Origin: Prevotella sp.
GTDB taxonomy: Bacteria; Bacteroidota; Bacteroidia; Bacteroidales; Bacteroidaceae
Direction: 5' to 3'
NCBI GenBank assembly: GCA_017524385.1
Contig: JAFWSS010000156.1
Coordinates: 1-63,996 of the forward strand
DNA length: 63,996 nucleotides
This document shows, piece after piece, positions 9,601-16,967 of the stretch. Position numbers and translations under genes: made by a program. The notes under the pieces were generated by a model. It was not told the DNA's origin and searched no databases. It worked only from the letters and a program-made list of their open reading frames with translations. Each line of letters begins with the position of its first letter. Within the stretch, counting starts at the first letter, position 1.

Positions 9601-11143
9601 CTTCGCGGCTGTTGGCGCCGTCAAGTCCCTCTTCCAACAGGTCGCCGTCCCAGTAGATGCGGAAATTGTTGGTGAATCCGCCGGGGCCGTTGGTGATTAC
9701 CTTGTCGGCCACGGTGGAGATGGTTCCCGACTGTGAGGAGTGGCCTATGCTGCCGGGGTAGTCGTTGGAGAAGTTGCCGCAGAGGGCACGTCCGTCGTCG
9801 CTGGTGGACTGCAGGCGATAGTAAATCTTTGATGTCGTGGCGTCGCGGTAGTTCATGGCGGGGCGGTCTTCGTTGCAAGTGAAGATTTCCTGGCCGTGGC
9901 GGTAGGGGTCGAAGTCGCTGCAGTGCTGTGCGTCGCCGTGTCCCAGCCCGGTGGTGGAGAGTCCCTTTCCGTTGTCGTCGATGACCATCGAACCGAAGAC
10001 GATTTCATCGCGGCCGTCCCAGTCCACGTCGGCGATGCCGTAGTTGTGGAAGCCTTGTCCGAAGTAGGGGCCGGTGTTGCCGCTGTTCCACTCCCAATAG
10101 AGTTGGAGGGTGTGGTCGGGGTTGACCGAGAAGGCTTTCATGTGGTGCTTGGTGTAGCATCCGCGTCCGAGGAAGATGAAGGGGTGGCGGCCGTCGAGGA
10201 ACGGTGCGCCGAAATAGTGCTTCGTTGAGCGGTGGCCGTAGCCGTCGCCCCAGTCGTTGGCGTTGCCGCGGGGTAGGGGATAGGCCATCCAACTGGCGCC
10301 GTTTGGACCGATGGGGTAGGGTTTGGCGGTGGCGCCTTCCATATAGAGCAGGTATTCGGCTCCGGTGTTGGTGTATGTCATGTTGGCGGCGTGGTTCACC
10401 GTGTTGCGGGTGTTCACGTTCATATTGCCGATTTCTGTCTTTGTGCCGTCGCCATGGTGGATGATGATGTTGTCGGCGGCGCGCATGAGGACTTCAGCCT
10501 TGCCGTCTCCGTCCCAGTCGTAGCCCACGATGTCGTATTGCTCGTCGGGGCCGCTGCACATGTTCGGACCGAGGTCGATATACCACAGCCGCTCTCCTTC
10601 GAGTGTGTAACATTCAAGGAAATTGTAGGCGGAGTCGTTGGCAACAGGGCAGGGGCCGGTGGCGTCGCTGTCGAGGTTGTAGTTGCGCTTCACCAGGAAT
10701 TCCGAGACACCGTCGCCTGTGACGTCGGCCAAGGCGATGTCGTTGATGCTGTAGTCCTTGGAGATGTCCGTCCCACGGCGGGAGAGGATGGGCTTCACCG
10801 GAAACTCCTTGTATTGGGTGGACATGCGGGTGGCAGGAGCACTCAATTCCTGTTCCACGCCTCGCACGATGGCGGCCACGCGGTAGGTGCTGCCGGCACG
10901 GCCGTAGGGGTCGGTGTAGTTGGACACGTTCAACGGTTGGCCGTTCAATTTTGTGCCATCGCGGTAGAGGTTGTACTGCGTGTCGTAATACTCCTCACCA
11001 AAGATGCGCCAACTGATGAAACTGCCGGAGCCGGAGGGTACGACGACCAAGCCGCGGTCGAGTTTGTCGGTGGTGCGTTGCGCATATGTCACCATGACGC
11101 ACATCACGAGCATGACAGCCAATAGGGTAAGTCTTTTTCTCAT
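6629..11143 (-). CDS. PL11 rhamnogalacturonan lyase fused to autotransporter-type (PATR) repeats and T9SS tail
   Basis: The 1504-aa secreted enzyme starts at MRKRLTLLAVMLVMCVMV, a good signal peptide ending VTYA-Q; a 28-codon upstream extension is disfavoured. Residues about 20-620 match PL11 lyases: LDRGLVVVPSGSGSFISWR, a beta-sheet domain, then propeller strands such as DVTGDGVSEFLVKRNY, YDWDGDGKAEVLMRAADN and VDWDGRDEIVFGSMVIDD. These cut rhamnogalacturonan I backbones. About 850 residues follow that resemble passenger-associated transport repeats (NSYTGGTRISGGTV; VNPNATLSGTNKD), ending in a T9SS-like tail (IYDLNGRIVRQRATSLEGLR...PGVYVINRKK). Most PL11 enzymes are about 600-650 aa, so the repeat extension more than doubles the length. 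The repeats probably form a long beta-helix that holds or displays the lyase. Confidence 0.92.
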   Translation of the reverse strand: MRKRLTLLAVMLVMCVMVTYAQRTTDKLDRGLVVVPSGSGSFISWRIFGEEYYDTQYNLYRDGTKLNGQPLNVSNYTDPYGRAGSTYRVAAIVRGVEQELSAPATRMSTQYKEFPVKPILSRRGTDISKDYSINDIALADVTGDGVSEFLVKRNYNLDSDATGPCPVANDSAYNFLECYTLEGERLWYIDLGPNMCSGPDEQYDIVGYDWDGDGKAEVLMRAADNIIIHHGDGTKTEIGNMNVNTRNTVNHAANMTYTNTGAEYLLYMEGATAKPYPIGPNGASWMAYPLPRGNANDWGDGYGHRSTKHYFGAPFLDGRHPFIFLGRGCYTKHHMKAFSVNPDHTLQLYWEWNSGNTGPYFGQGFHNYGIADVDWDGRDEIVFGSMVIDDNGKGLSTTGLGHGDAQHCSDFDPYRHGQEIFTCNEDRPAMNYRDATTSKIYYRLQSTSDDGRALCGNFSNDYPGSIGHSSQSGTISTVADKVITNGPGGFTNNFRIYWDGDLLEEGLDGANSREGACRIFKADGTIVFTANGTANCNWTKNTPSATGDILGDWREELVLRTSDNKYIRVYTTDIATNHRNYTLWHDHQYRQGMVWESMGYNQPPHASYFLGELEDITVAPPPLTMTGRVEIANGGNIGSANDGQHVIVCETNDTHVTVSDGAQPWVATFNVPSWVQGTNSTVTNGNAVIVRKYYTCDVEGGAFSGNTRLVKQGDGTLNLPKVEQQHTGNTDIWAGVVNFDGTMLHSSLWLNRFAELNSDGGQFRRIKMDYASILRPGRADNKGVIATDSLLLGFGSRVVFDLYDDLTADQVQAKLVTIETKDWKYGPKYLMPVFEFVNHATDIIPGRYLIGEATTVTGNLGDIRIEGLGTKHKCVLTLEDGKLYLDILSMRGNDEIVWNGEESDTWDVAGSENFTNSSGEKDVFVSGDIVTFDDSASKFTVNINSEIEADSIIVDNNQNGYVFKGTGSIVGGTTLVKRGNSTLTIMTENSYTGGTRISGGTVAITTLSNSTKPKGNLGAVALASNKFIMENGAELRTTAAITNGSNITLVGEEGGQINNMADFIVDRPMMGTRLVKKGSGWMKLNVANTGLQRLVISGGTVQCVNSNTPAQTVEFQNGTLSENTGSSYTIDVPQGKRGTWNLANRAAYGNKLTGKGTLTVYCPVVEGSGWNATRTQITGNWSEFEGTVTCKVHSNDTRFTLDNSFGMPNGTFDIPTGVELQNSGRSYRIGRVTGAGSLGGSCTFSSGASAGANTWLVGGDANWTWAGKVTSNANFTKMGEGRLTYSGISDNSGNIIVSQGELLLSSGVLGTGNLTVNPNATLSGTNKDSKPLTNATVTIQGTLRPGASASSYSGILYFGNKNVTIGPNGVYEVKARSCASATNPGCTSIAGINRLTFGGTLRVTLVDSHILKAGDSIRVWEASTVTGTPTLDLPDGIEWDTSHLSEGLLYVVSVSTGIAHATVSPQKPADIYDLNGRIVRQRATSLEGLRPGVYVINRKKVIVR

Positions 11144-11242
11144 CGTTGTTATTGGGTTAGGATTTGATTGTTCTCGAGCGATGCATGGAAGGGCAGCGAC
11201 GTCAACATGTCCAATGTCAATGCGCATTCATCCATGATTGTG

Positions 11243-11250
11243 CAAAGTTA
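11243..11250 (-). promoter_or_regulatory. -7 promoter box upstream of the PL11 gene
   Basis: The minus strand reads TAACTTTG, a match to the Bacteroidetes TAnnTTTG box, 100 nt before the PL11 start. No clear TTTG element lies at the expected spacing. The surrounding 295-bp gap between the PL11 start and the GH5 stop holds no convincing gene. Confidence 0.4.
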
Positions 11251-11438
11251 ATGTTTTTGTTCGAAAATCTTTCTTATTGTAGCAAAAAACATATGATGAT
11301 ATCATTTAGTTGGGATAATAACGGTTTCCTTATTATGAACTTTAGTTCCCGTGCTCTCATGATCGGCAATATAGGGAGGTGTCGCCTCTTGCCAACGCTT
11401 GGCGTCTTGCGCAAAAACCGCGGTGAAGAGGTTGGATT

Positions 11439-12827
11439 TTATCTGTCTACAACAAACTTTCTTCCTTCACAGACATATATTCCGGGAGAGAGATGCCTTC
11501 CGTCTGCCTTTTGTCCATAGAGGTTGTAGACGGCCTTTGGCTTCTCGTCTGTTGCTTGCAAGGTGTTTTTGATGGCTGATTCTGAGGGGCGGGGATAGAT
11601 TTCGTTGATGCCTTCCATCGCGTGGATGCCGAAAACCCGCAGATTCTTGCGGTCGATGATGGTCATATTGCCTTTTGTCCCTTCTTGGTTGGGGTAATTG
11701 GTGTCCCACGTCATAGGCACCATTCCACCCATCTCCTGGCACAGGCGGTGCAACTCCCGGTAGTGGGCCTTGATGGAGGCGTCGTGTTTTGTTTGGCTCT
11801 CACCCGGCAGTGAAGAGAGGTCGCGCCAGTTGGCTCCGAACTCGCCGATGACCACGGGATAGCCCTTGTCCACAAAGTTTGTTTTCATCATCTGCAGCTG
11901 TCTCTTCATGTCATCCTCCTCCCCCCAGGTGGCATTATGCGTGGAGCCGCTGTGGTGGTTGCCCTTCCCCCAATAGTAGAACACCTTGCCCCATGACTCG
12001 TCTTTCTCCATGCCCCAGAACTGCCAGGGGTTGTAGTAGTGCACCTCTATGGCCAGTCGTCCCTCGACCACGTCTGTCGGCATCTTGCCGGCCATATAGT
12101 TACAGGTGTGCTCAATGTTGGTCGACGGGCCTTGAACCACCAATATGCGTTTGGCATTGTTGCCGCCAGTGGCGCGGACTGCATCCACGAAGGTCTGGTT
12201 GTACATGATCAAGTTGTTGGTTGCTGCCTGGTTCTCGGCATTGGGCTCGTTTAGTCCGGCAAAGAGCAGATGCTCGTCGTAGTCTATGAAAGCATTGGCG
12301 ATTTGTGTCCACAGGGCCGTCAGGATCTCCTTGTTCTTTTCGATGGTTGCAGCATCGGAGTCTTTGATATGGTTCTCCAGCCAACCACCGTCCCAGTGGT
12401 CGTTCAACACCACATAAAGTCCGTCGTTGATGCAGTAGTCCACCACCTCCTTCACCCGGGCCATCCATCGGCTGTCGATTTCGTAGGTTGATGCATTGCT
12501 GATATGTCCGTATGCCCAGGCACACGGGATGCGGACACTCCTGAAGCCGAGACTCTTCACATAATCGATGATTTCTTGTGTGGTCCTGGTGCCTTGCCAG
12601 GCCGTCTCGGCCCCAAGGCCGCCCTTGTTGTTCAAAAAGTCCACGCCGGCCCATGTCGCGACACTCTCGAACGTATTGCCGAGGTTCCATCCGGGTGCCA
12701 TGTCATTGATTACTTCGATATTGGAGCGGTCAAACCCGTCTTGTGCTTTCGTTGTTGTCATGATCAGCAAAAAGAGCAACAGGCTGATCATTTTTTTCCC
12801 AAACAGTATGGTCTTGATGGTTCTCAT
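11439..12827 (-). CDS. Secreted GH5 endo-glycanase (GH5_4-like) with T9SS tail
   Basis: This is a 462-aa glycoside hydrolase family 5 enzyme that hydrolyses internal beta-1,4 links of glucan-, xyloglucan- or mannan-type chains; the substrate is not certain. The start MRTIKTILFGKKMISLLLFL gives a signal peptide; the 32 codons upstream belong to a different relic. GH5 landmarks are PGWNLGNTFES (46-55), VRIPCAWAY (98-106), the general acid Glu194 in AGLNEPN, EVHYYNPW, and the nucleophile Glu329 in VVIGEFGANW. The tail VYNLYGQKADGRHLSPGIYV resembles T9SS sorting domains. It lies upstream of the pectin lyase genes and may help open hemicellulose-pectin mixtures. Confidence 0.9.
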   Translation of the reverse strand: MRTIKTILFGKKMISLLLFLLIMTTTKAQDGFDRSNIEVINDMAPGWNLGNTFESVATWAGVDFLNNKGGLGAETAWQGTRTTQEIIDYVKSLGFRSVRIPCAWAYGHISNASTYEIDSRWMARVKEVVDYCINDGLYVVLNDHWDGGWLENHIKDSDAATIEKNKEILTALWTQIANAFIDYDEHLLFAGLNEPNAENQAATNNLIMYNQTFVDAVRATGGNNAKRILVVQGPSTNIEHTCNYMAGKMPTDVVEGRLAIEVHYYNPWQFWGMEKDESWGKVFYYWGKGNHHSGSTHNATWGEEDDMKRQLQMMKTNFVDKGYPVVIGEFGANWRDLSSLPGESQTKHDASIKAHYRELHRLCQEMGGMVPMTWDTNYPNQEGTKGNMTIIDRKNLRVFGIHAMEGINEIYPRPSESAIKNTLQATDEKPKAVYNLYGQKADGRHLSPGIYVCEGRKFVVDR

Positions 12828-12845
12828 GATTTGTTTTTCAATTGG

Positions 12846-12935
12846 TTTTCTGTTACAAAGATATTTTAGAATGCGTCTTACACTCTGGTTGACGAGTGCT
12901 TCGCTGATGGTGCCGTTTTTCACGACAGTTTGATA
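12846..12935 (-). pseudogene. Possible relic of a GH3 beta-glucosidase C-terminus
   Basis: An open stretch directly upstream of the GH5 start, in the same frame, reads QTVVKNGTISEALVNQSVRR then ILKYL. GH3 enzymes typically carry 'v..GkIsealid.aVrRIL..K' in the linker after the catalytic domain. Only about 30 codons survive, closed upstream by a stop, and they overlap the end of the neighbouring small gene. The GH5 -7 box (TATCTTTG, 12856-12863) lies inside it. This is read from pattern only. Confidence 0.4.
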
Positions 12936-13312
12936 TAAAGGTCTATGCGAAGTTTAAAGTCGGTGGATTCAGAATGTTCCACATCCCATGAGATGTCAGT
13001 GTCTTGGGGGAACAGTTTTTCGACTGTACTAATCATTGTCATGTCTTCCATCGACAGGTCATGGTTATGGCCGCAGACAAGTTGGAGCATGACGCCCTTT
13101 GCGTTGCCGGCATATTCACGGATTTCGGATTCATTCTCTTCGATGACGGTTGTCGGGTTTGCCTGGACGTTCTGGTGGTAGGTCAGCAGAATCACATCTT
13201 CGGCATCATCGAAGACATGAGTGAAATCATGTTCATCCAGTCCTTTCAGTTTACTGAGATGTCCGCTTCTCACTTGTTCAAGTGCTTGCTGTGGTGTTAG
13301 GATTGTTTTCAT
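12920..13312 (-). CDS. Small protein resembling a free-standing FtsZ C-terminal domain
   Basis: This 130-aa protein has no signal peptide. The start is set at MKTILTPQQALEQV; a 39-codon longer version exists but its N-terminus is arginine- and histidine-rich and unlikely. The second half, AKGVMLQLVCGHNHDLSMED followed by MTMISTVEKLFPQDTDISWD and ...FKLRIDLYIKLS, recalls the C-terminal beta-alpha-beta domain of Bacteroidetes FtsZ (AK.VL.NI......M.EM......F..DIEVIWG...). The tubulin-type GTPase half is absent. Function is unknown. It lies 130 bp after a lipoprotein gene and overlaps the GH3-like relic before the GH5. Confidence 0.6.
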   Translation of the reverse strand: MKTILTPQQALEQVRSGHLSKLKGLDEHDFTHVFDDAEDVILLTYHQNVQANPTTVIEENESEIREYAGNAKGVMLQLVCGHNHDLSMEDMTMISTVEKLFPQDTDISWDVEHSESTDFKLRIDLYIKLS

Positions 13313-13442
13313 TTCATTGGATAGTTGTGCCGGAACTTCGGGGAGGTGGCGATGCCAAGCCTGTATACCTCTGTTTCGGCAAATCACATGCGTGATAGTT
13401 CCTTTCCTGCGGGTTTTCACGCTTCCCACATATGGGGCAATT

Positions 13443-13856
13443 CTATTTCACTTTCTTGAAATGCTCTTTCTGATGGTCCAGGTCATTGCGGAAGATGGTG
13501 AAACCCTCTGGCGTGGCCTCTCCAGGAATGATGCTGAACTGATAATTTGCATTCCCATGGGCAGTGTCGATGATGCGGAAGTATTCTGCTGCATCATAGC
13601 GATATTTCCCATTGAAATAGATGAAGACATACTCGCCCTTGCCGGAGCGTCCAATATTTGGCACAGCCTTCTCGAAATGCCATCTAATGGTCTTGCCGTC
13701 TCCATTCATCCACAACGTGTCTTTGCCATTGACAAACACACCGTTGTGTGGTGGTGGTTCAGGAGTGTTGTGCTTTGGTGGTTTGTCATGAACTATGCAA
13801 CCAATGAAAGCCATCGGCACGATGGACAATAAAAACAACTGGAATAGTCTTTTCAT
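13443..13856 (-). CDS. Hypothetical lipoprotein
   Basis: The 137-aa product has the signal MKRLFQLFLLSIVPMA and lipobox FIGC (Cys20). A short proline-rich spacer (DKPPKHNTPEPPPHNG) precedes a compact beta-rich domain with GKYRYDAAEYFRIIDTA and FRNDLDHQKEHFKKVK. I recognise no family. It is expressed from its own promoter, and the reading frame stays open for 42 codons past its stop. It may share a transcript with the next small gene. Confidence 0.7.
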   Translation of the reverse strand: MKRLFQLFLLSIVPMAFIGCIVHDKPPKHNTPEPPPHNGVFVNGKDTLWMNGDGKTIRWHFEKAVPNIGRSGKGEYVFIYFNGKYRYDAAEYFRIIDTAHGNANYQFSIIPGEATPEGFTIFRNDLDHQKEHFKKVK

Positions 13857-13889
13857 GTTTTTCTTTTATTTGATTTTGCAATTCGCCTA

Positions 13890-13920
13890 CAAAGATAGTG
13901 CAAACCGAAGACAATACAAA
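13890..13920 (-). promoter_or_regulatory. Promoter of the hypothetical lipoprotein gene
   Basis: On the minus strand TTTG (-33) is followed after 19 nt by TATCTTTG (-7), the consensus Bacteroidetes layout, 33 nt before the lipoprotein start. Confidence 0.65.
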
Positions 13921-14342
13921 AAAACGAGGATTTTTTTTGCCAAGGTGATGGTATCTTTTTCATGACATGGTTATGGATGGATTGTTTGATGATGAATACT
14001 GTGTTTTTGTTGGTTGAAAGTTATGCCTTGACGAGGCAATTCGTCAAAGAATTATCACGCGCTCTGATTTGCCTCTTGGCTCGTCTAAGCATTTCTCATG
14101 AATTCCTGCACGAAAATAAAAAGTCAGTGGCTTGTAATTTATGACTAATTATATGTTAAAGAACTATTTACGCATTTTGATTGGAAATTCGTGTGAACAA
14201 TGCAGATTGGATTTTTTTGTTGTAAAAGAAAGTTGGAATGCATCCCTATTTTCTATTTCCATTTTTATTCTTTCATCTTTTCATTCCTGTTTCTGAAAAT
14301 AATTGTGTAACTTTGCAGCCGAAATACATCCAAGAATATTAT
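13921..14342. other. Divergent intergenic region with a plus-strand -7 box
   Basis: This AT-rich spacer lies between the minus-strand lipoprotein and the plus-strand HAD gene. A TAACTTTG box at 14308-14315 is likely the HAD promoter; a good -33 is not evident. A 60-codon open frame beginning MTWLWMDCLMMNTVFL is not supported by composition. Nothing else is seen. Confidence 0.4.
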
Positions 14343-14792
14343 ATGGTCATTTCTATCGATTTCGACGGAACGGTGGTGGAGCACCGTTATCCGAAAATAG
14401 GGGAGGAAATTCCCCATGCTACAGAGACACTTAGGAAACTCATGGAAGACGGTCACAAACTCGTGCTGTGGACCGTCCGTGAAGGTCCGCTGCTCCAAGA
14501 GGCCATCGACTGGTGCCGCGAAAGAGGAGTGGAGTTTGCCGCCATCAACGAGACGTTGCGTGCCGACACCAACGAGCATTCCAACAACACGAGAAAGATT
14601 GACGCCGACATCTATGTGGATGACTGCAATATCGGCGGGCGCTTCGACTGGGAGACCGTCTATCACATGATACACGACCACCTCGATTACTACCAGATCA
14701 TCAGGGAGGAGAAGCGCAAGGCGCAACAACAACTTCAGGAAATGGAAGAACAGCAGCCCAAGAAGAAAAAAAGGCGCTGGTTCGGTTTCTGA
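14343..14792 (+). CDS. HAD-superfamily small phosphatase (BT0820-like)
   Basis: This 149-aa cytosolic protein starts at MVISIDFDGTVVEHRYPKIG. The DFDGT motif supplies the two catalytic aspartates of HAD hydrolases (Asp6, Asp8). LWTVREG and ADIYVDDCNIGG supply the later acidic and Thr motifs. Size and opening match the Bacteroides BT0820 type, a capless HAD phosphatase of unknown physiological substrate. The C-terminus is a Lys/Gln-rich tail (EEKRKAQQQLQEMEEQQPKK). An upstream in-frame ATG would add 35 hydrophobic residues lying over the promoter, and is rejected. Confidence 0.85.
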   Translation: MVISIDFDGTVVEHRYPKIGEEIPHATETLRKLMEDGHKLVLWTVREGPLLQEAIDWCRERGVEFAAINETLRADTNEHSNNTRKIDADIYVDDCNIGGRFDWETVYHMIHDHLDYYQIIREEKRKAQQQLQEMEEQQPKKKKRRWFGF

Positions 14793-15041
14793 TTTGAATG
14801 ATTTATTGAAAACAGGTGACAATATGCATGTCTTTGGGTTTCGCGCATTCATGGCAATGTCGCTTCACTCGTTGAGTTTTTTCACGTAGGACCCATGCCA
14901 TGGAGTGCGTTGCAATTCATGTATGAATCCATGGAACTTCATTTCCAAAAAGAGACCCGAGATGCTGCTTGTTTTCGTGATTAATATAGGTAGATGACAG
15001 TTTTGCCACAACATCTGTAATTCGTTTATTTCATTCCAGGA

Positions 15042-15932
15042 ATGATGACACAGAATATTTTCCGGGGTCTGGGCATCGCCCTCGTCACCCCCTTCAAGAC
15101 AGACGGCAGCGTTGACTATGAGGCGCTTGCACGACTGGTGGACTACCAACTCGACAACGGGGCCGACTTCCTTTGCATCCTCGCCACCACGGGAGAGACA
15201 CCGTGCCTCACCAAAGAAGAGAAGGGGCTCATCAAAAAACAAATCGTGGAACAGGTGAAGGGACGCGTCCCCATCCTTATGGGGTGTGGTGGGAACTACA
15301 CCGCCGCCGTGGTGGAAGAGTTGAAGAACGGCGACTTCCTTGGCATCGACGGCGTGCTTAGCGTGTGCCCCTATTACAACAAACCCTCGCAGGAAGGACT
15401 TTACAGACATTTCAAAACCATCGCCGAGGCAACAAGCCTCCCCGTCGTGCTTTACAACGTCCCTGGCCGCACCGGCATCCTCATGAAGGCCGAAACCACA
15501 TGTCGCTTGGCGCACGAATGCGACAACATCGTCGCCATCAAGGAGGCTAGTGGAAGCCTCGAACTGGTGGATGAAATCATCAAGCACAAACCCGCCAAGT
15601 TCGACGTCATCAGCGGCGACGACGCACTCACATATCCCATGGTGGCCAGCGGAGCGGTGGGCGTGATCTCCGTCATAGGAAACGCCCTGCCCAAGGAGTT
15701 CTCAAGGATGATCAGACTGGAGTTCAACAACGAATACGAGGCGGCAAGGAAGATACACCACAAGTTCACAGACCTCTACAGCCTCCTCTTCGTCGATGGC
15801 AACCCGGCTGGCGTCAAGGCCCTCCTCCACGAGATGGGGTTCATTGAGAATGTCCTGCGCCTCCCCCTCGTACCCACAAGGGTCACCACGCTGCAGAAAA
15901 TGAGCGAGATACTCAAAGGACTTAAACTATAG
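15042..15932 (+). CDS. dapA: 4-hydroxy-tetrahydrodipicolinate synthase
   Basis: DapA condenses pyruvate with aspartate semialdehyde in the lysine and diaminopimelate pathway in the cytosol. The 296-aa product shows the whole (beta/alpha)8 signature: GLGIALVTPF, LATTGETPCL (49-57), Tyr138 in VLYNVPGRTG, the Schiff-base Lys167 in VAIKEASG, and VISGDDAL. Two adjacent ATG codons could serve as start (MMTQN); the second gives one residue less. An AraC regulator follows 22 bp downstream and may be co-transcribed. No lysine riboswitch-like leader is recognisable in the 250-bp gap before it. Confidence 0.95.
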   Translation: MMTQNIFRGLGIALVTPFKTDGSVDYEALARLVDYQLDNGADFLCILATTGETPCLTKEEKGLIKKQIVEQVKGRVPILMGCGGNYTAAVVEELKNGDFLGIDGVLSVCPYYNKPSQEGLYRHFKTIAEATSLPVVLYNVPGRTGILMKAETTCRLAHECDNIVAIKEASGSLELVDEIIKHKPAKFDVISGDDALTYPMVASGAVGVISVIGNALPKEFSRMIRLEFNNEYEAARKIHHKFTDLYSLLFVDGNPAGVKALLHEMGFIENVLRLPLVPTRVTTLQKMSEILKGLKL

Positions 15933-15954
15933 CAAGTCATAGGAAAGAGGCGGT

Positions 15955-16839
15955 ATGGACGAGAGGAGGGTCATACATGAGATTACGCCCTTGATGGGAA
16001 ATGATGTGCTGTACATCGCCGACAGGAGGAAGAAGGAATTCACCTATCCCATACACAACCATGAAGCCTTTGAACTCAACTTTGTGGAGCACGCTGCCGG
16101 GGTGAGGAGGATTGTCGGAGACAACAGCGAGGTGATAGGTGAATACGACCTCGTACTCATCACCAGCCCCGACTTGGAACATGTGTGGGAACAGCATGAG
16201 TGTCGCAGTGAGAACATCAGGGAAATCACCGTGCAGTTTGACTTTCGAACGGGCGAGGACACACTCTTTGCAAGCACGCCCTTCTTGTCCATACAGAAAA
16301 TGATGAACGAGGCCCGCAAGGGACTGAGCTTCCCCGTGGGTGCCATCATGAAGGTCTATGGCATGCTCGACAAACTCAGCAGCATCAAGGAAGGTTTCTA
16401 TGCCGTCACCCAATTCCTCACCATACTTTATGAATTGTCCAAATGCGAGGGGGCCACGCCACTCGCTTCCTCAAGTTTCGCCAAGATAGCGGTGGAGGAC
16501 GACAGCAGGAGAATCCTCAAAGTGAAGAATTTCATCCACCAGAACTATATGGATGAGGTAAGGCTTGCTCAACTGGCCGACATTGCCGGCATGAGTCCCA
16601 GTGCTTTCAGCAGGTTTTTCAAACTACATACCGGGCGCAACCTCACCGACTACATCATCGACATCAGGTTGGGCGCGGCCTCACGCATGCTCGTCGATAC
16701 CAGCAGGAGCATCTCGGAAATCAGTTTCCACTGTGGTTTCAACAACCTGAGCAATTTCAATCGCATCTTCAAAAAGAAAAAAAATTGCAACCCCACGGAA
16801 TTCAGGGAGAATTACAGGAAAACACGTGTCGTCATCTGA
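15955..16839 (+). CDS. AraC-family transcriptional regulator
   Basis: The 294-aa cytosolic regulator has an N-terminal cupin-like sensor (about 20-170; FTYPIHNHEAFELNFVEH, the metal- or ligand-pocket pattern). The C-terminal AraC double helix-turn-helix spans about 195-290: LAQLADIAGMSPSAFSRFFK and ISEISFHCGFNNLSNFNRIF. It lies just after dapA and is convergent with uxaC, so either sugar-acid or other targets are possible; the effector cannot be told. It ends at a strong bidirectional hairpin. Confidence 0.9.
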   Translation: MDERRVIHEITPLMGNDVLYIADRRKKEFTYPIHNHEAFELNFVEHAAGVRRIVGDNSEVIGEYDLVLITSPDLEHVWEQHECRSENIREITVQFDFRTGEDTLFASTPFLSIQKMMNEARKGLSFPVGAIMKVYGMLDKLSSIKEGFYAVTQFLTILYELSKCEGATPLASSSFAKIAVEDDSRRILKVKNFIHQNYMDEVRLAQLADIAGMSPSAFSRFFKLHTGRNLTDYIIDIRLGAASRMLVDTSRSISEISFHCGFNNLSNFNRIFKKKKNCNPTEFRENYRKTRVVI

Positions 16840-16848
16840 TAGAACATG

Positions 16849-16900
16849 AATAATCAGAAAAATCCGCAGCACTTTGGTGCCGCGGATTTTTCTGATTATT
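16849..16900. terminator. Bidirectional terminator between the AraC regulator and uxaC
   Basis: Perfect 19-bp arms (AATAATCAGAAAAATCCGC and its complement) surround a 14-nt loop. It is placed between convergent genes and is followed by a T-rich run on the plus strand. Confidence 0.85.
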
Positions 16901-16913
16901 TTAGATTTTTTTT

Positions 16914-16955
16914 CGTTATACCGTTATACCGTAATATCGTTATTCCGTTATTCCG
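16914..16955. repeat. 8-bp-period tandem array after uxaC
   Basis: Five consecutive 8-mers read CGTTATAC, CGTTATAC, CGTAATAT, CGTTATTC, CGTTATTC, then CG. It sits in the short gap between the terminator hairpin and the uxaC stop. Confidence 0.8.
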
Positions 16956-16967
16956 AAAACCCTCTGA

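Noticed and set aside
14793-15041. Lysine riboswitch before dapA
   Set aside because: The 250-bp gap lacks a recognisable multi-helix aptamer or an attached terminator.
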